DNA of 64,000 nucleotides from Novosphingobium sp. PhB57 (GCF_004342985.1 NZ_SMBO01000004.1:186001-250000); one strand, 5' to 3'. Shown: positions 8,349-18,274, numbered from the stretch's first letter. The notes: a model not told the origin generated them from the letters alone. Translations and numbers: made by a program.

Positions 8349-11294
8349 GTGTCTTCGCTCCTCCCCGGTGCCCGGTCGCGCCGTCTTGCTGCCTCATGCC
8401 TCGTGCTTGCCATCGTCCCGGTGGCCGCCGAGGCGCGCGAAGCACAAGTTTCGCTCCACGTTCCGGTGCTCCGCCTTGCCGACGCCCTGGCGGAGATTTC
8501 GCGCCGCTCCGGCGTGCAGATCGTCACTTCGGTACCCGCCGACCTGCGCACCACGCACCCGGTGCGGGGGCGCTTCGGGGTGGACGAGGCGATCCGGCAA
8601 GTGACCGACAGGCTGCCCGTCACGGTCAGGCAAGTGCCGGGCGGCTATCTGGTGACCCCCGCTCCCGCACCCTTGCCGGTCACCGTGCCCCTGCCCGGCC
8701 CAGGCCAGCTGGTCGTGCAGGAACCTCCCGCAGAACCGATCGTCGTCACCGGCTACCGCGAAAGCCTGCGCCAGGCGGTCGCCGTGAAACGCGCCGCCCG
8801 CTCCACCCTGGAAGTGACGCGCGCGGAGGACATTGCCGCCTTTCCCGATCACAACGCCGCCGATGCCCTGCAGCGCCTGCCGGGCATCGCCATCAGCCGG
8901 GACAACGGCGAAGGGCGGCAGATCTCGCTGCGCGGGCTGGGCCCGCTCTTCACCCGCACCACGCTGAACGGGATCGAAGCGCTGGCAACGACCGCTTCCG
9001 GCATGGACAATCGCGGCTCCGCCAGCCGCCAGCGGCGCTTCGACTATTCGGTTTTCGATGCCGGGCTGTTTTCCGGGGTGGAAGTGCGCAAGACCTGGTC
9101 CGCCGATCTCGACGCCGGAGGCATCGGCGGTACCGTCGCGCTCCACACGTTGCGACCGTTCGACCGGCCGGGCGATGTAACCCTGCTTTCGGTCCAGGGC
9201 CGCACATCGGGGAACGACAGCGCCGTCACCCCGCAGATCACGGCCGAAATCTCTCGCCGGGGCGACCATTGGGGCGCGCTGTTCGCCGCCTCCTACAGCC
9301 GCAACGCCGTGACCGAATACGGCTATCGCAACTGGGACTGGGTGCCCGTGACGTTCGGGACGGCCAACATCGGCCCCGGCGTCGGCGCCGCAGACCGGGC
9401 GCGACTGACCGGCGACGGCGATCCCGTCTACATGTCGCGGGGCCAGACCTACTCGACATGGACCAACCGCTTCGACCGCCTGAACCTGGTCGGATCGCTG
9501 GAGCATGAGAGCGACGATGGCCTGCATGTCACGCTCGACCTGATCCACGCGCGCCTGTCCAACCACCGCGGCGAATATTCGCTGGCGGCGGCCGGCACCA
9601 ATGGCCTCACAAGCGGCACCGTGGACGGAACGCAAGTGCTCGATTCGGTGAAGATCGTCGGCAACACGATGGTCGCAGCGGATTTCAGCGGCATCGACAT
9701 GCGGACCGAGCGCAAGGTCACCGAGGATCACACCGATTTCAACCAGGCCGTGTTTTCCCTGCAGCGCCCGCTCGGCGCTTCGACCCGCATCGAGGTTCGC
9801 GCCGGCTATGCCCGATCGGACTTCGAGGAACCGGTGTTCGACAAGGTGTTCCTGGAAGCCCCGGGCCAGGATTTCGCCTATGTCGCCACCGGCGCGCATC
9901 CGCGAAATGCTTATGGCTTCGACATTGCCGAGGCGGCGAACTGGAATCTGATGCGCGCCGATGTGCGCGAGGATGCCATCCTCAACCAGAATGCAACGGC
10001 CCGGGTCGAACTGGTTCGGCGGCTCGGCGCGCATGTCGAACTGCGTATGGGCGGCAGTTACCGGTTTTTCGGCAATAGCGGCTACGAACGCCGCGTTACC
10101 GCCGATTATCGCGGCGAGGCCGAACAGGCCGCCACCGCCCTGATCCACGCGCGCTCTCTCGCGCGCTACGTCGTCGCCGATCTTGACGCCACTTTCGCGG
10201 CGCTCGGCCAGGCCCGCGACCTCACCGCCACCTCCAACCTTCCCGGCACGGCCTACCGCGTGCGCGAGAATGGCTACGCCGTCTTCGCCCTCGGTCAGTT
10301 CGACTTCGCGCTGGGCACGGTCCCGGTGGAGGCAGAACTCGGCCTTCAGTACTTGCGGATGGACACCCTGTCCTCGGGCGAAGCGAGCGACGATACGACG
10401 CTGATCGCCGTAGGGCAGCGCAGCCGCCATTCGGCGTGGCTGCCCTCGCTTCAGGCGAGGCTTGACCTGGCGCCCGACGTGCGCCTGCGCCTTTCCGCCA
10501 GCCGCAACCTGAACCAACCCGACGTCGCCGACGTGCGCGCCGCTGCATCGGTCAACTCGACCCCGTTCGGCGGCACGGTCGAGACCGGCAACCCCGCGCT
10601 CAAGCCTTTCGCGGCGACCGCGCTGGATCTCTCGCTGGAACGCTACATGGGGCACGATGGCTATGCCTCGCTCGGCCTGTTCTACAAGCGCATGGCGTCC
10701 TTCATCACTTCCGAAACCACGGTCATGGCTTATGCCGAGACCGGGCTGCCGCTGTCCTTCCTCTATGACTGACTGGACGGATCGGCACTCTACAACGTGG
10801 TGCGGCCCCTGAACGGCAAGGGGGCCTCCATCGTCGGCGCCGAAGCGGCGGTCCAGCGCGACTTGCGCTTCCTGCCCGCGCCCTTCGACCGGCTGGGTAT
10901 CCAGGCCAACCTGACATATGCCGCCGGCCACAGCGAGGTGATCTACGACGGAACCGCGATGGAGCTGCCGTTGATCGACCTCTCGCGCTGGTCGGGCAAT
11001 GCCACGCTCTACTACACCGGCCGGACCTGGGACGCCCGCGTGGCAGCGGCATGGCGCGGCACCTATCGCATCGACATCGGCAACAACGGCAACATCGGCG
11101 AATGGATCGAGGGCGCGATGACGCTGGATTTCGCGGCTCACGCCAAGCTCACGGGGAACCTGCAGGCCATGTTCGAGGCCCGCAACCTCACTGACGCGCC
11201 GATCACGCAATATACCGACCGGGAGGCCAAACGCCTGCTGGCGCGGACCCGCTCCGGCCGGGTCTTCTCGCTTGGCATGCGCTGCACGTTCTGA
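8349..11294 (+). pseudogene. STN-domain TonB-dependent receptor interrupted by one in-frame TGA
   Basis: The reading frame runs 807 codons from a GTG (SD-like AAAGGG upstream) and meets TGA at 10770-10772. It then continues in the same frame, without a shift, for another 174 codons to a proper TBDR C-terminus (GRVFSLGMRCTF). Domains in order are: signal peptide to about residue 27, STN domain (VPVLRLADALAEISRRSGVQI), TonB box (IVVTGYRESL), plug (ADALQRLPGIAIS, ISLRGLGPLFTRTTLNG) and beta barrel. The stop falls in an extracellular-loop/strand region just after LPLSFLYD, and downstream sequence resumes with the family motif NVVRPLNGKGASIVGAE. A protein lacking the last strands would not form a barrel. 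This is either a recent nonsense mutation or a base-call error. The STN domain fits signalling to the fecI-fecR pair that follows. Confidence 0.85.
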
Positions 11295-11299
11295 TGACG

Positions 11300-11364
11300 G
11301 AAAAATCGCTCCTGTCCCCGCCGGGCACTCTCATGCCTCTACACTTCGAGCGCGGCGATTTTTC
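11300..11364. repeat. Long-loop inverted repeat between the broken TBDR and fecI
   Basis: GAAAAATCGC (11300-11309) and GCGATTTTTC (11355-11364) are perfect ten-base inverted arms 45 bases apart in the short TBDR-fecI gap. It could be a terminator-like fold or an operator pair placed over the fecI promoter. Confidence 0.45.
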
Positions 11365-11397
11365 TCTGCCGCGCTTCTTTCGACCGGGATGCCGCGC

Positions 11398-11931
11398 ATG
11401 TTCATGAGCAATGCCACCAGCCCGCTGCTGGCCGGGGTAGGCCGGTTGAAAAGCTATGTGCGCAAGCGCATGCGCGATCCCGACGGTGTGGAGGACGTTG
11501 TGCAGGAAACCCTTGCCCGGGTGATGGAACAGGAACAGCGGCAGGCCATCGAACATCCGCTGGCCTATGCCTTTCGCGTGGCGGATTCGGTAATCCTCGC
11601 CGATGTGCGCAAGAGCGGCCAGGCAAACCGGCCGGGCAGCGAACTCGACCTGCTGGAACTCGTTTGCGACATGCCGCTGGCAGACGAGGTGCTGGACTAC
11701 CGGGAGCGTTTCGCCCGCTTCGAAGCCGCGCTTGCCCGGCTGACCCCGATGCGGCGCAGGGTCTTCCGCCTGCGCCATGTCGATGGAAAATCCCGGCAGG
11801 AGATCGCCTCGGAACTCGGGCTGAACCTGGAGACCGTGAAGAAGCACCTCGTGCGCGCCATGGCAGACCTGACGCAAGCCTTGGAGGGCGATCTGGACAC
11901 GGCCGGAGAGGGGCACAAAAACAATGGATGA
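11398..11931 (+). CDS. fecI: FecI-like ECF sigma factor
   Basis: This is an extracytoplasmic-function sigma factor of about 177 aa. It would direct RNA polymerase to a TBDR promoter when released by its FecR partner. Region 2 contains SYVRKRMRDPDGVEDVVQE, with the VEDVVQET helix typical of FecI. Region 4 contains LTPMRRRVFRLRHVDGKSRQ and a helix-turn-helix in EIASELGLNLETVKKHL. The frame is open well upstream into the TBDR, so the start is chosen by spacing: the ATG at 11398 has GGGA eight bases ahead, with 11389 and 11404 as alternatives. The stop overlaps the fecR start by eight bases (ATGGATGA). It lies downstream of the STN-TBDR, the reverse of the classical order, and shares its strand. 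Confidence 0.88.
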   Translation: MFMSNATSPLLAGVGRLKSYVRKRMRDPDGVEDVVQETLARVMEQEQRQAIEHPLAYAFRVADSVILADVRKSGQANRPGSELDLLELVCDMPLADEVLDYRERFARFEAALARLTPMRRRVFRLRHVDGKSRQEIASELGLNLETVKKHLVRAMADLTQALEGDLDTAGEGHKNNG

Positions 11932-12922
11932 CAAGCTGACCACGCTCGAACTCGCCGCCGACTGGGCCGACCGCTTCGATGAATTGACCGCCGACGAGCG
12001 CCGTGAACTGGCGCGCTGGCTGGGAGAAACGCCGAAGAATGCCGCCGCCTTTGCCCGGATGCGCCGGCTGCTGGGCGATCCCGCATTGATCGATGCGCTT
12101 GATGGCCAAGATAGCCCCATCCAGGACTTGCCGCCGCTGCAGCAACTGCGTTCGGGCGCGGGAACGCGCCGACACGGCCGCTCCGATCGGCGCGGACCGC
12201 TGGTCGGCCGACGTCAGGCCCTTGCGGCCGGACTTGCCGGTGCCCTCGCCCTGCCCTTCGCAGGTCTCTGGTTCGCGAGAGAGCAGGCTGCGGAAACGTC
12301 CCCCAGCCTGCGCTTTGCCACCCGCACAGGCGAGCGGCGGCGCTTCCAGCTGCCCGACGGGTCCGGCCTGCTGCTGGACGCGGCATCGCGGGTGGCGGTC
12401 GATTTCTCGGAAGGGCGCCGCCATGTCTGCCTGGAACAAGGCGCCGCGCGCTTCGACGTTCGCCACGATCCCTTGCGGCCCTTCGAAGTCCGCACGCCGC
12501 ATGCCGGCATGGTCGCGCTGGGCACCAGCTTCAGCGTCGATCATCTGGCCGAAGCCAGCGAACTGCGCGTCTTTTCCGGCCGCGTGCGCCTTGACGTGGC
12601 GGGCCAGGCCGCCCGCGTGGTGCCCGCCGACCGCTGGGCCCTTGTGCACGGCGCCTCCTTCTCGACCGGCTCGTTCGATCCCGCCACGCATCCCGACTGG
12701 CAAAGCGACTGGCTGGACGCCGACGCCATGCCGCTGGGCTTCGCCGTCCAGCGCCTGGCACGCTACAGCCCCGCGCCCGTACGGATCGCCGATCCGAAAT
12801 TCGCCAGCCTCACTTTCAGCGGCCGCTTCCGCCTGGACAACCCGCGCCAGTCGCTCGAACTGATCGGCGCCCTGTTCGGCCTGAAACTGATGCAGCGGAA
12901 GGATGCGCTCTACCTTGTGTAG
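11924..12922 (+). CDS. fecR: FecR-like anti-sigma/transmembrane signal transducer
   Basis: This is the partner of the preceding sigma factor (332 aa). The cytoplasmic N-terminal DUF4880-type region (about 1-50) contains ADWADRFDELTADERRELARWL. It is followed by a linker, one membrane helix at about 90-106 (ALAAGLAGALALPFAGLWF) and the periplasmic FecR domain (RTGERRRFQLPDGSGLLLDA, then FDVRHDPLRPFEVRTPHAGM and LGTSFSV). The C-terminal part resembles the STN-binding DUF4974 region. It would sense ligand occupancy of an STN-TBDR and control FecI. Because the adjacent TBDR is broken, the pair may be idle or may answer to another receptor. Confidence 0.9.
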   Translation: MDDKLTTLELAADWADRFDELTADERRELARWLGETPKNAAAFARMRRLLGDPALIDALDGQDSPIQDLPPLQQLRSGAGTRRHGRSDRRGPLVGRRQALAAGLAGALALPFAGLWFAREQAAETSPSLRFATRTGERRRFQLPDGSGLLLDAASRVAVDFSEGRRHVCLEQGAARFDVRHDPLRPFEVRTPHAGMVALGTSFSVDHLAEASELRVFSGRVRLDVAGQAARVVPADRWALVHGASFSTGSFDPATHPDWQSDWLDADAMPLGFAVQRLARYSPAPVRIADPKFASLTFSGRFRLDNPRQSLELIGALFGLKLMQRKDALYLV

Positions 12923-13054
12923 ATATCCTGAAGTCATGCCGACCGGCCGGTGGCGACTTTTCCAGGCGCCTTGAATCGGCTCACGATTCGTCTTTCCGGT
13001 TGCAGGATGGGCCGCGCTCGGTCAGGCAGCGGATCGGCATTTCGGGGGGAAATC

Positions 13055-13591
13055 GTGCATCAACTTTGGATCGCAATCGGCGCGTCTCTGGCGCTCGCCA
13101 CAGGCACTGCCCAGGCGGGCGAACCTGGAAATCCCGCTGCGCCGCCCTCTGTCGCGGCGCTTTCCGGTTGCTGGGCTGGCACCGGCGAAGTCATGGGAAA
13201 ACCCGTCAAGACCACGCTGGAGGGACGCTCGATCCTCCTTGGCGCCATGTTCTCCGTCGACACGGAAAGCACGGCCAGGGATGATACCGCCGACCGCTAC
13301 GCTGCACATCTCGTTTTTGGCGGCACGATGGTGCTGCCCGGCAGCAGGGACGACATCACGGGCTATTGGGCCGACAGCTTCGGGGGCGCCATGACGTCGA
13401 CCGGAACCGGCACCAGCAAGGTCGGCGGCTTCGACATCACTTATGCCTATGCGGATGCGCAATTCGTGAACCATTGGGAGGTTCAGGCGGATCACATCCA
13501 CTGGCGCATCGTCGCGCTTGAAGCCAGGAAGGCCGAGCAGCCTTTCGCGGATTACACCTTGACGCGGGTGGAGTGCCCCCCGGCCAGGTGA
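13055..13591 (+). CDS. Small exported protein of unknown function
   Basis: I do not recognise the family with confidence. The predicted product is 178 aa with a clear signal peptide, MHQLWIAIGASLALATGTAQA, and a mature domain of about 155 residues beginning with LSGCWAGTGEVMGKPVKTTL. The mature part looks like a small all-beta, lipocalin- or DUF1579-like fold with repeated GTGTS and WADSFGG segments. The start is a GTG preceded by GGGGGGA at close spacing. The open frame extends 35 codons further upstream, but that part is basic and lacks signal-peptide character. It follows the fecI-fecR pair by 132 bases on the same strand, and a functional link is unproven. Confidence 0.72.
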   Translation: MHQLWIAIGASLALATGTAQAGEPGNPAAPPSVAALSGCWAGTGEVMGKPVKTTLEGRSILLGAMFSVDTESTARDDTADRYAAHLVFGGTMVLPGSRDDITGYWADSFGGAMTSTGTGTSKVGGFDITYAYADAQFVNHWEVQADHIHWRIVALEARKAEQPFADYTLTRVECPPAR

Positions 13592-13719
13592 GAGGCGCCC
13601 TTCGGAGGGGAATGACCGGCTGAAGCAGCGCTGTTTGTGTAGCAATCCGGGTTCGGTTCAAGCCGGGACGCTGCTCGCATCGCCAAGGTCACGGCCCTCC
13701 GGCCAGAGCCCGATCGAAA

Positions 13720-14580
13720 TCAGGCGAACCGCTTTGCGCCGGCTACGCAGAGAATGACGAACGCGGCGGAGGCAATCATGGGCCAGCCCACCGTCTCTCC
13801 CAGCACCGCGCCTGCAAGGACCAGGCCCAGGAACGGTTGGAGCAGTTGAAGTTGGCCGACGCCTGCAATTCCGCCCAGCGCCAGCCCGCGATACCAGAAT
13901 ACGAAGCCCAGCATCATGGAGAAGACAGCGACATAGCCGAAGCCGAGCCAGGCGCTGAAGCCGATCCCGGACCAACTGGCCGGCCTTGCCGCGACAGCGA
14001 CGAGCGCCATGATCGGCAGGGCAATCAGCAGCGCCCAACTGATGACCTGCCAGCCGCCCAGCCGCCGCGCCAGCCTTGCCCCTTCCGCATACCCCAGGCC
14101 GCACAGCACGATCGCGGCCACCATCAGCAAGTCACCGGTTCCGGACCCGCCTCCACCGCTGCGAAGCGCGAAACCGGCTATCGCCGCCCCGCCCATCGTG
14201 GAGAATAGCCAGAAGGCGGGTTTGGGCCGTTCGCCGCCGCGAAGGACGCCGAAGATCGCCGTCGAAAGCGGCAACATGCCGACGAAGACGACGGAATGCG
14301 CGGCGGTTATGTGCTGGAGAGCCAGGCCCGTCAGCAGCGGAAAGCCGGCGACCACCCCGATCGCGACGATGGCGAGAGATGGCACGTCCTCCCGCGCGGG
14401 CCTGCTTTGACGAAGGACGACCAAGAAGAACGCGCCCAGCAGCGCGGCGATGACCGCGCGCGCCGATGTCACGAACAGGGGGCTCATATCCGATACGGCC
14501 ACGCGCGTGGCCGGCAGCGAACCGCTGAAGATGATAACGCCCAGAAGGCCACTGCCCCAACCGGCGGTACTGCGTTCCAT
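13720..14580 (-). CDS. EamA/DMT-family membrane transporter
   Basis: This is a drug/metabolite-type exporter of 286 aa with about ten hydrophobic helices arranged as two EamA repeats (GSLPATRVAVSDMSPLFVT early, and AVFSMMLGFVFWYRGLALGG in the second half). The start at 14580 is supported by GAGGGA three bases upstream; the open frame runs much further back over the divergent promoter. It is divergent from a MocR regulator with about 100 bases between the starts. MocR proteins often control a neighbouring transporter gene, so export of an amine or amino acid may be under that control, which is inference. Confidence 0.88.
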   Translation of the reverse strand: MERSTAGWGSGLLGVIIFSGSLPATRVAVSDMSPLFVTSARAVIAALLGAFFLVVLRQSRPAREDVPSLAIVAIGVVAGFPLLTGLALQHITAAHSVVFVGMLPLSTAIFGVLRGGERPKPAFWLFSTMGGAAIAGFALRSGGGGSGTGDLLMVAAIVLCGLGYAEGARLARRLGGWQVISWALLIALPIMALVAVAARPASWSGIGFSAWLGFGYVAVFSMMLGFVFWYRGLALGGIAGVGQLQLLQPFLGLVLAGAVLGETVGWPMIASAAFVILCVAGAKRFA

Positions 14581-14642
14581 AGTTCCCTCGCTTTCGCGAT
14601 CCGGGTAGAACGAATTCGCTGGCTCAAACAGGAACAGAACCT

Positions 14643-14688
14643 TACAAAATGGCATAATTGTATGCCTGAAGGTGCCCATACAAATGGC
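14643..14688. promoter_or_regulatory. Candidate MocR operator: inverted repeat framed by direct repeats
   Basis: A perfect dyad, GGCATA-ATTG-TATGCC (14651-14666), overlaps the first of two direct repeats, TACAAAATGGC (14643-14653) and TACAAATGGC (14679-14688). Direct plus inverted half-sites between divergent genes is the layout reported for PdxR/GabR-type operators. The second repeat overlaps the MocR start codon, which suggests autoregulation. Confidence 0.5.
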
Positions 14689-16096
14689 CGATGCGATCGA
14701 ACGACAGCTTGCAGGATCACGGACCCGAGGGCTGATGGACGCCATTCGAACGCGGATAGCGAGCCGGGTGCTCGGCCCGGGCGACCGCCTGCCCTCGGTC
14801 CGCAGCTTTGCCGGCACCATGGGCGTTTCGCCTTCGACGGTCGTGGAGGCATACGACCGTCTCGCCGCCGAAGGCGTGATCCGGGCAAAGCGGGGGTCCG
14901 GCTTCTACGTCACCGGATCGAACATGCCGCCGCTCGCCATCGGCGAACTGGGGCCGCGCCGCGATCGCGCCGTCGATCCTTTCTGGGTATCGCGGCAATC
15001 GCTGGACGCCGATGACACCATGGCAAAGCCCGGTTGCGGATGGCTCCCCGCCGACTGGATGCCGAACGAGGCCTTGCGCAAGGGGCTGCGCAGCCTCGCC
15101 CGCGGGCAGGCCTCCATTCTGACGGACTATGGCGGCACGCGAGGATCGCTGGCGCTTCGACGCCTGCTTCTCGGACGCTTCGCCGATGAGGGGATCGAAG
15201 CCGGCGCCGATCAACTGCTGCTTACCGGCTCGGGAACGCAGGCCATCGACCTGATCTGCCGCTTTCTGCTGCGGCCGGGCGACACCGTGCTGGTGGACGA
15301 TCCCGGCTACTTCAATTTCCAGGCTCTGCTGCGCGCGCATCGGGTCGAGCTGGTGGGGGTTCCCTACACCCAGACGGGCCCCGATACGGCCGCGTTCGAG
15401 GCCGCGCTGAAGGCGTACAAGCCCCGCCTCTACATCACCAATTCAACCCTCCATAACCCGACCGGCGCGACCATGTCGCCGCAGACGGCACACCGGCTTC
15501 TGAACGCGGCGGCCGCGCACGATCTGATCGTGGTCGAGGATGACATCTTCACCGATTTCGAGCCTTCTGCCTCGGCGAGGCTGGCCGTGCTGGACGGTTT
15601 CGACCGCGTCATTCGAATTGGCAGCTTCTCCAAGACGCTGTCAGGGTCGGTCCGCTGCGGCTACATCGCCGCCCGGGCGGACTGGATCGAGGGGTTGATC
15701 GACCTTCAGGTCGCGACGAGTTTTGGCGGCCCCAGCCCCGTGGCGACGGAACTGATTGCCAGTGTGCTGGCCGGCGGCAGCTATCGCAAGCACATGAGCG
15801 AGCTTCGCCAGCGGCTGGCCGTGTCCATGGACCGGACGGCGACGCGGCTGGACAGGCTTGGGATCACGCCCTGGACCATGCCGCGAGGCGGCTTCTATCT
15901 CTGGTGCCGGCTTCCAGACGGGCTGGATTCGGCGGATATTGCAAACCGATGCCTGAGCAAGGGCGTGGTGCTGGCGCCGGGGAACGTCTTCAGCGTGTCC
16001 CAGTCGGCCGCGCCCTATCTCCGCTTCAATGTCGCGCAATCCGACAGTCAGCGTGTCGAGGACACCCTTCGCGCCGCCATCGATGAAAGCGGGTAG
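14684..16096 (+). CDS. MocR-type regulator (GntR winged helix fused to a class I aminotransferase domain)
   Basis: This is a PLP-dependent transcription factor of about 470 aa. The N-terminal GntR helix-turn-helix (about 10-75) reads LGPGDRLPSVRSFAGTMGVS and TVVEAYDRLAAEGVI. The C-terminal domain (about 110-465) is aminotransferase-like. It has the PLP-contacting NPTG in TNSTLHNPTGATMS, the Asp of VEDDIFTDF, and the Schiff-base lysine in IGSFSKTLSGSVRCGY. The start used is the ATG at 14684 with GAAGG upstream; a GTG at 14672 would add four residues. It is divergent from the EamA transporter and shares the operator-like region with it. Typical ligands are PLP with an amine or amino acid; the actual effector is unknown. 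Confidence 0.92.
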   Translation: MADAIERQLAGSRTRGLMDAIRTRIASRVLGPGDRLPSVRSFAGTMGVSPSTVVEAYDRLAAEGVIRAKRGSGFYVTGSNMPPLAIGELGPRRDRAVDPFWVSRQSLDADDTMAKPGCGWLPADWMPNEALRKGLRSLARGQASILTDYGGTRGSLALRRLLLGRFADEGIEAGADQLLLTGSGTQAIDLICRFLLRPGDTVLVDDPGYFNFQALLRAHRVELVGVPYTQTGPDTAAFEAALKAYKPRLYITNSTLHNPTGATMSPQTAHRLLNAAAAHDLIVVEDDIFTDFEPSASARLAVLDGFDRVIRIGSFSKTLSGSVRCGYIAARADWIEGLIDLQVATSFGGPSPVATELIASVLAGGSYRKHMSELRQRLAVSMDRTATRLDRLGITPWTMPRGGFYLWCRLPDGLDSADIANRCLSKGVVLAPGNVFSVSQSAAPYLRFNVAQSDSQRVEDTLRAAIDESG

Positions 16097-16153
16097 GTGC
16101 AGCATGGTGCGCGGACCGGAGCGCCCTGCCGAGCCGCCCGAGGAGCCGAACCA

Positions 16154-18274
16154 TCACTCGGCCGGGGGAGGCTCGATCAGGGTGAAGGCGATCGGTTCGG
16201 CTTCGATGGCCGGCATGATCTTTTCCAGCGCTTCGGAGAGTTCGGCCTGCCGGAAAGGCTTTTCCAGCCGCGGCAGATCCGATGCAAGGCCCACCGCATC
16301 GGAGTAGCCGGAGGTAATCAGCACCGGCATCAGGGGCCTGAGTGCCAGGCATGCTCTTGCCAGTTCGACGCCGGTCATCGCCGGCATCAGGTGATCGGTC
16401 ACCATGACGCATATCCGCGCGTCCGTTTGCACGAGCGCCAGGGCTTCGGCCCCGGAACCGGCCTCGACGACCTCGAAACCGAGATCGACGAGCATATCGG
16501 CCGTGCTCGCCCGAACCAGGTCCTCATCGTCGACGAGAAGCGCGACGCCCGCAGCGCGAACCTGCCGCACGGGCACCGCATCGAGAGGCGCTTGCGGCGC
16601 CGAGGTCGCCGGAAACCAGAGCGCGATCGTCGTGCCGGTGCCGAGCGCGCTGTCGATCGTGAGGGCGCCTCCCAGTTGCCGCGCCAATCCATGCGCCATG
16701 GACAGGCCCAGCCCGGTTCCCTGTCCTACGCCCTTGGTGGAGAAGAACGGTTCGATCGCGCGCTGCTGGGTCTCTTCGTCCATGCCATGACCCGAATCCG
16801 AGACGCGGATCACCACATAGGCAGCCCCGTCCATGCCCGCGGCCACGGATTGCGCGGAATCGCAAAGCTGCGCAGTGATGACCAGCCCGCCCCCCTGCGG
16901 CATCGCATCGCGCGCGTTGACCGACAGGTTCAGCAAGGCCATCTCGACCTGATGGGGATCGGCGTTCGCCATCGGCAGATCCGCAGCCAGATCGAGCCTT
17001 AGCTGGATCTGCGGGCCCATCGTCGTGCCGATCAGCTCGGACATCCCGATGATCAGCGCGGTCATGTCCACCGGCTCGGGCTTCAACGGCTGGCGCCGGG
17101 CGAAGGCCAGCAGGCGTTGGACGAGAGTTCGGGCCTTGTCCGCCGACTGCAAGGCGCCATTGATCAGGCGCTGCTCGCGCTCGCCGCCGACTTTCCGGCG
17201 ATGCAGCATGTCGAGGCTGCCGATGATCGGCGTCAGCAGATTGTTGAAGTCATGCGCGACGCCGCCGGTCAGTTGCCCCATCGCTTCCAGTTTCTGCGAC
17301 TGGCGAAGGGCTTCCTGCGTCCGGATGAGTTCCCGCGTGCGCTCCTCGACAAGGTGCTCCAGCGTGGCGGCCGAAGTCTTCAGCGCCTCTTCCATGCGCT
17401 TGCGCTCAGTGATGTCGATCGACACGCCGGACAGGCCGATGGGGGAGCCGTCCGGCCGGAACGCGGGCTGCCCCCGGACGCCGATCCAGCGGGTCTCGCC
17501 GGACTGCGTCAGGACCCGGTATTCGACATCGTAATCGCAGCCCGTCTGCAGGCTCGTGCCGATGGCGGCATTGACCCAAGCACTGTCGTCAGGGTGGATC
17601 GAGGCATGGAGGTCCTCGTACGTGAATGGCAGGGCGGGATCGCGGCCGAAATTCTTGCGGCAGGTTTCGGAAGCATCGAGCGTGCCCGAAACGACGTCGA
17701 ACGACCAGGTTCCCATTCGCCCCGCCGCCAGCATGATGGCCTTGAGGCGGGCGTCTTCCCGGTTGCGATCGAGCAGCCGCGCGTTCTCGACCGCAATCCC
17801 GGCCAGCGCGGCAAGGCTTTCCAGGCGCGCCACGCTGGCCGCGTCCGGCGGCTCCGGTTTCGACCAATAGGCGCCGAGCGCCGCGATGGCTTCGGGCCGG
17901 CCGATCGGTGCTATCGCAAGGCTGCGAACGAACGTCGGCGCATAGGCTGCCTGCGGAATGCGCGGATCGTTGCGGACATCGGCAATCGACACCGTTTCGA
18001 CGTGCTGCATCGCCCAGCCGGAGATACAGAGCTTCGCATCGAACCTGTTGCCGCTCCACAAAGGCGCAGCGGCGTCCTCCGCCACATAGTGGCATAGATC
18101 ACCGTCCTTCAGCACGACGGCGATCCCTTCGGCCCCCACGGCACTCCGCGCCGTATCGCGCAGGATGTCGACAACCGCGGCCATGGACCGGGCCGTCGCC
18201 AGGCGCTCGCTGGCCTCGATCAGAAAAGACTGCGAATTCGTGGACTGCGGCGAGGGAGCGTGGCTGTAGGTCAT
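16154..18274 (-). CDS. Cytosolic hybrid histidine kinase (GAF-PAS-HisKA-HATPase-REC)
   Basis: This 706-residue hybrid sensor kinase lacks membrane helices. A GAF domain (about 15-165) is followed by a PAS/PAC module (about 190-290, ending in VSIDITERKRMEEA) and a coiled linker. The HisKA box GGVAHDFNNLLTP has its phospho-acceptor at His341. The ATPase domain carries NLSVNARDAMP and GQGTGLGLSMAHG, and a C-terminal receiver has LLVDDEDLVR, a phospho-acceptor Asp in VMVTDHLMPAMTG and the Lys in LEKPF. Such proteins feed a downstream phosphotransferase or regulator, but none is adjacent. The start at 18274 has AAAGG upstream. It is convergent with the MocR gene and divergent from dmeR. Confidence 0.92.
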   Translation of the reverse strand: MTYSHAPSPQSTNSQSFLIEASERLATARSMAAVVDILRDTARSAVGAEGIAVVLKDGDLCHYVAEDAAAPLWSGNRFDAKLCISGWAMQHVETVSIADVRNDPRIPQAAYAPTFVRSLAIAPIGRPEAIAALGAYWSKPEPPDAASVARLESLAALAGIAVENARLLDRNREDARLKAIMLAAGRMGTWSFDVVSGTLDASETCRKNFGRDPALPFTYEDLHASIHPDDSAWVNAAIGTSLQTGCDYDVEYRVLTQSGETRWIGVRGQPAFRPDGSPIGLSGVSIDITERKRMEEALKTSAATLEHLVEERTRELIRTQEALRQSQKLEAMGQLTGGVAHDFNNLLTPIIGSLDMLHRRKVGGEREQRLINGALQSADKARTLVQRLLAFARRQPLKPEPVDMTALIIGMSELIGTTMGPQIQLRLDLAADLPMANADPHQVEMALLNLSVNARDAMPQGGGLVITAQLCDSAQSVAAGMDGAAYVVIRVSDSGHGMDEETQQRAIEPFFSTKGVGQGTGLGLSMAHGLARQLGGALTIDSALGTGTTIALWFPATSAPQAPLDAVPVRQVRAAGVALLVDDEDLVRASTADMLVDLGFEVVEAGSGAEALALVQTDARICVMVTDHLMPAMTGVELARACLALRPLMPVLITSGYSDAVGLASDLPRLEKPFRQAELSEALEKIMPAIEAEPIAFTLIEPPPAE

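Noticed and set aside
10770-10772. TGA in the broken TBDR as a selenocysteine codon
   Set aside because: TBDRs are not selenoproteins, no SECIS-like stem stands out directly downstream, and barrel positions have no need for Sec; a mutation or base-call error is simpler.
11272-11397. N-terminal extension of the FecI protein
   Set aside because: The extra 42 residues overlap the TBDR end and have no sigma-factor character or ribosome-binding site.
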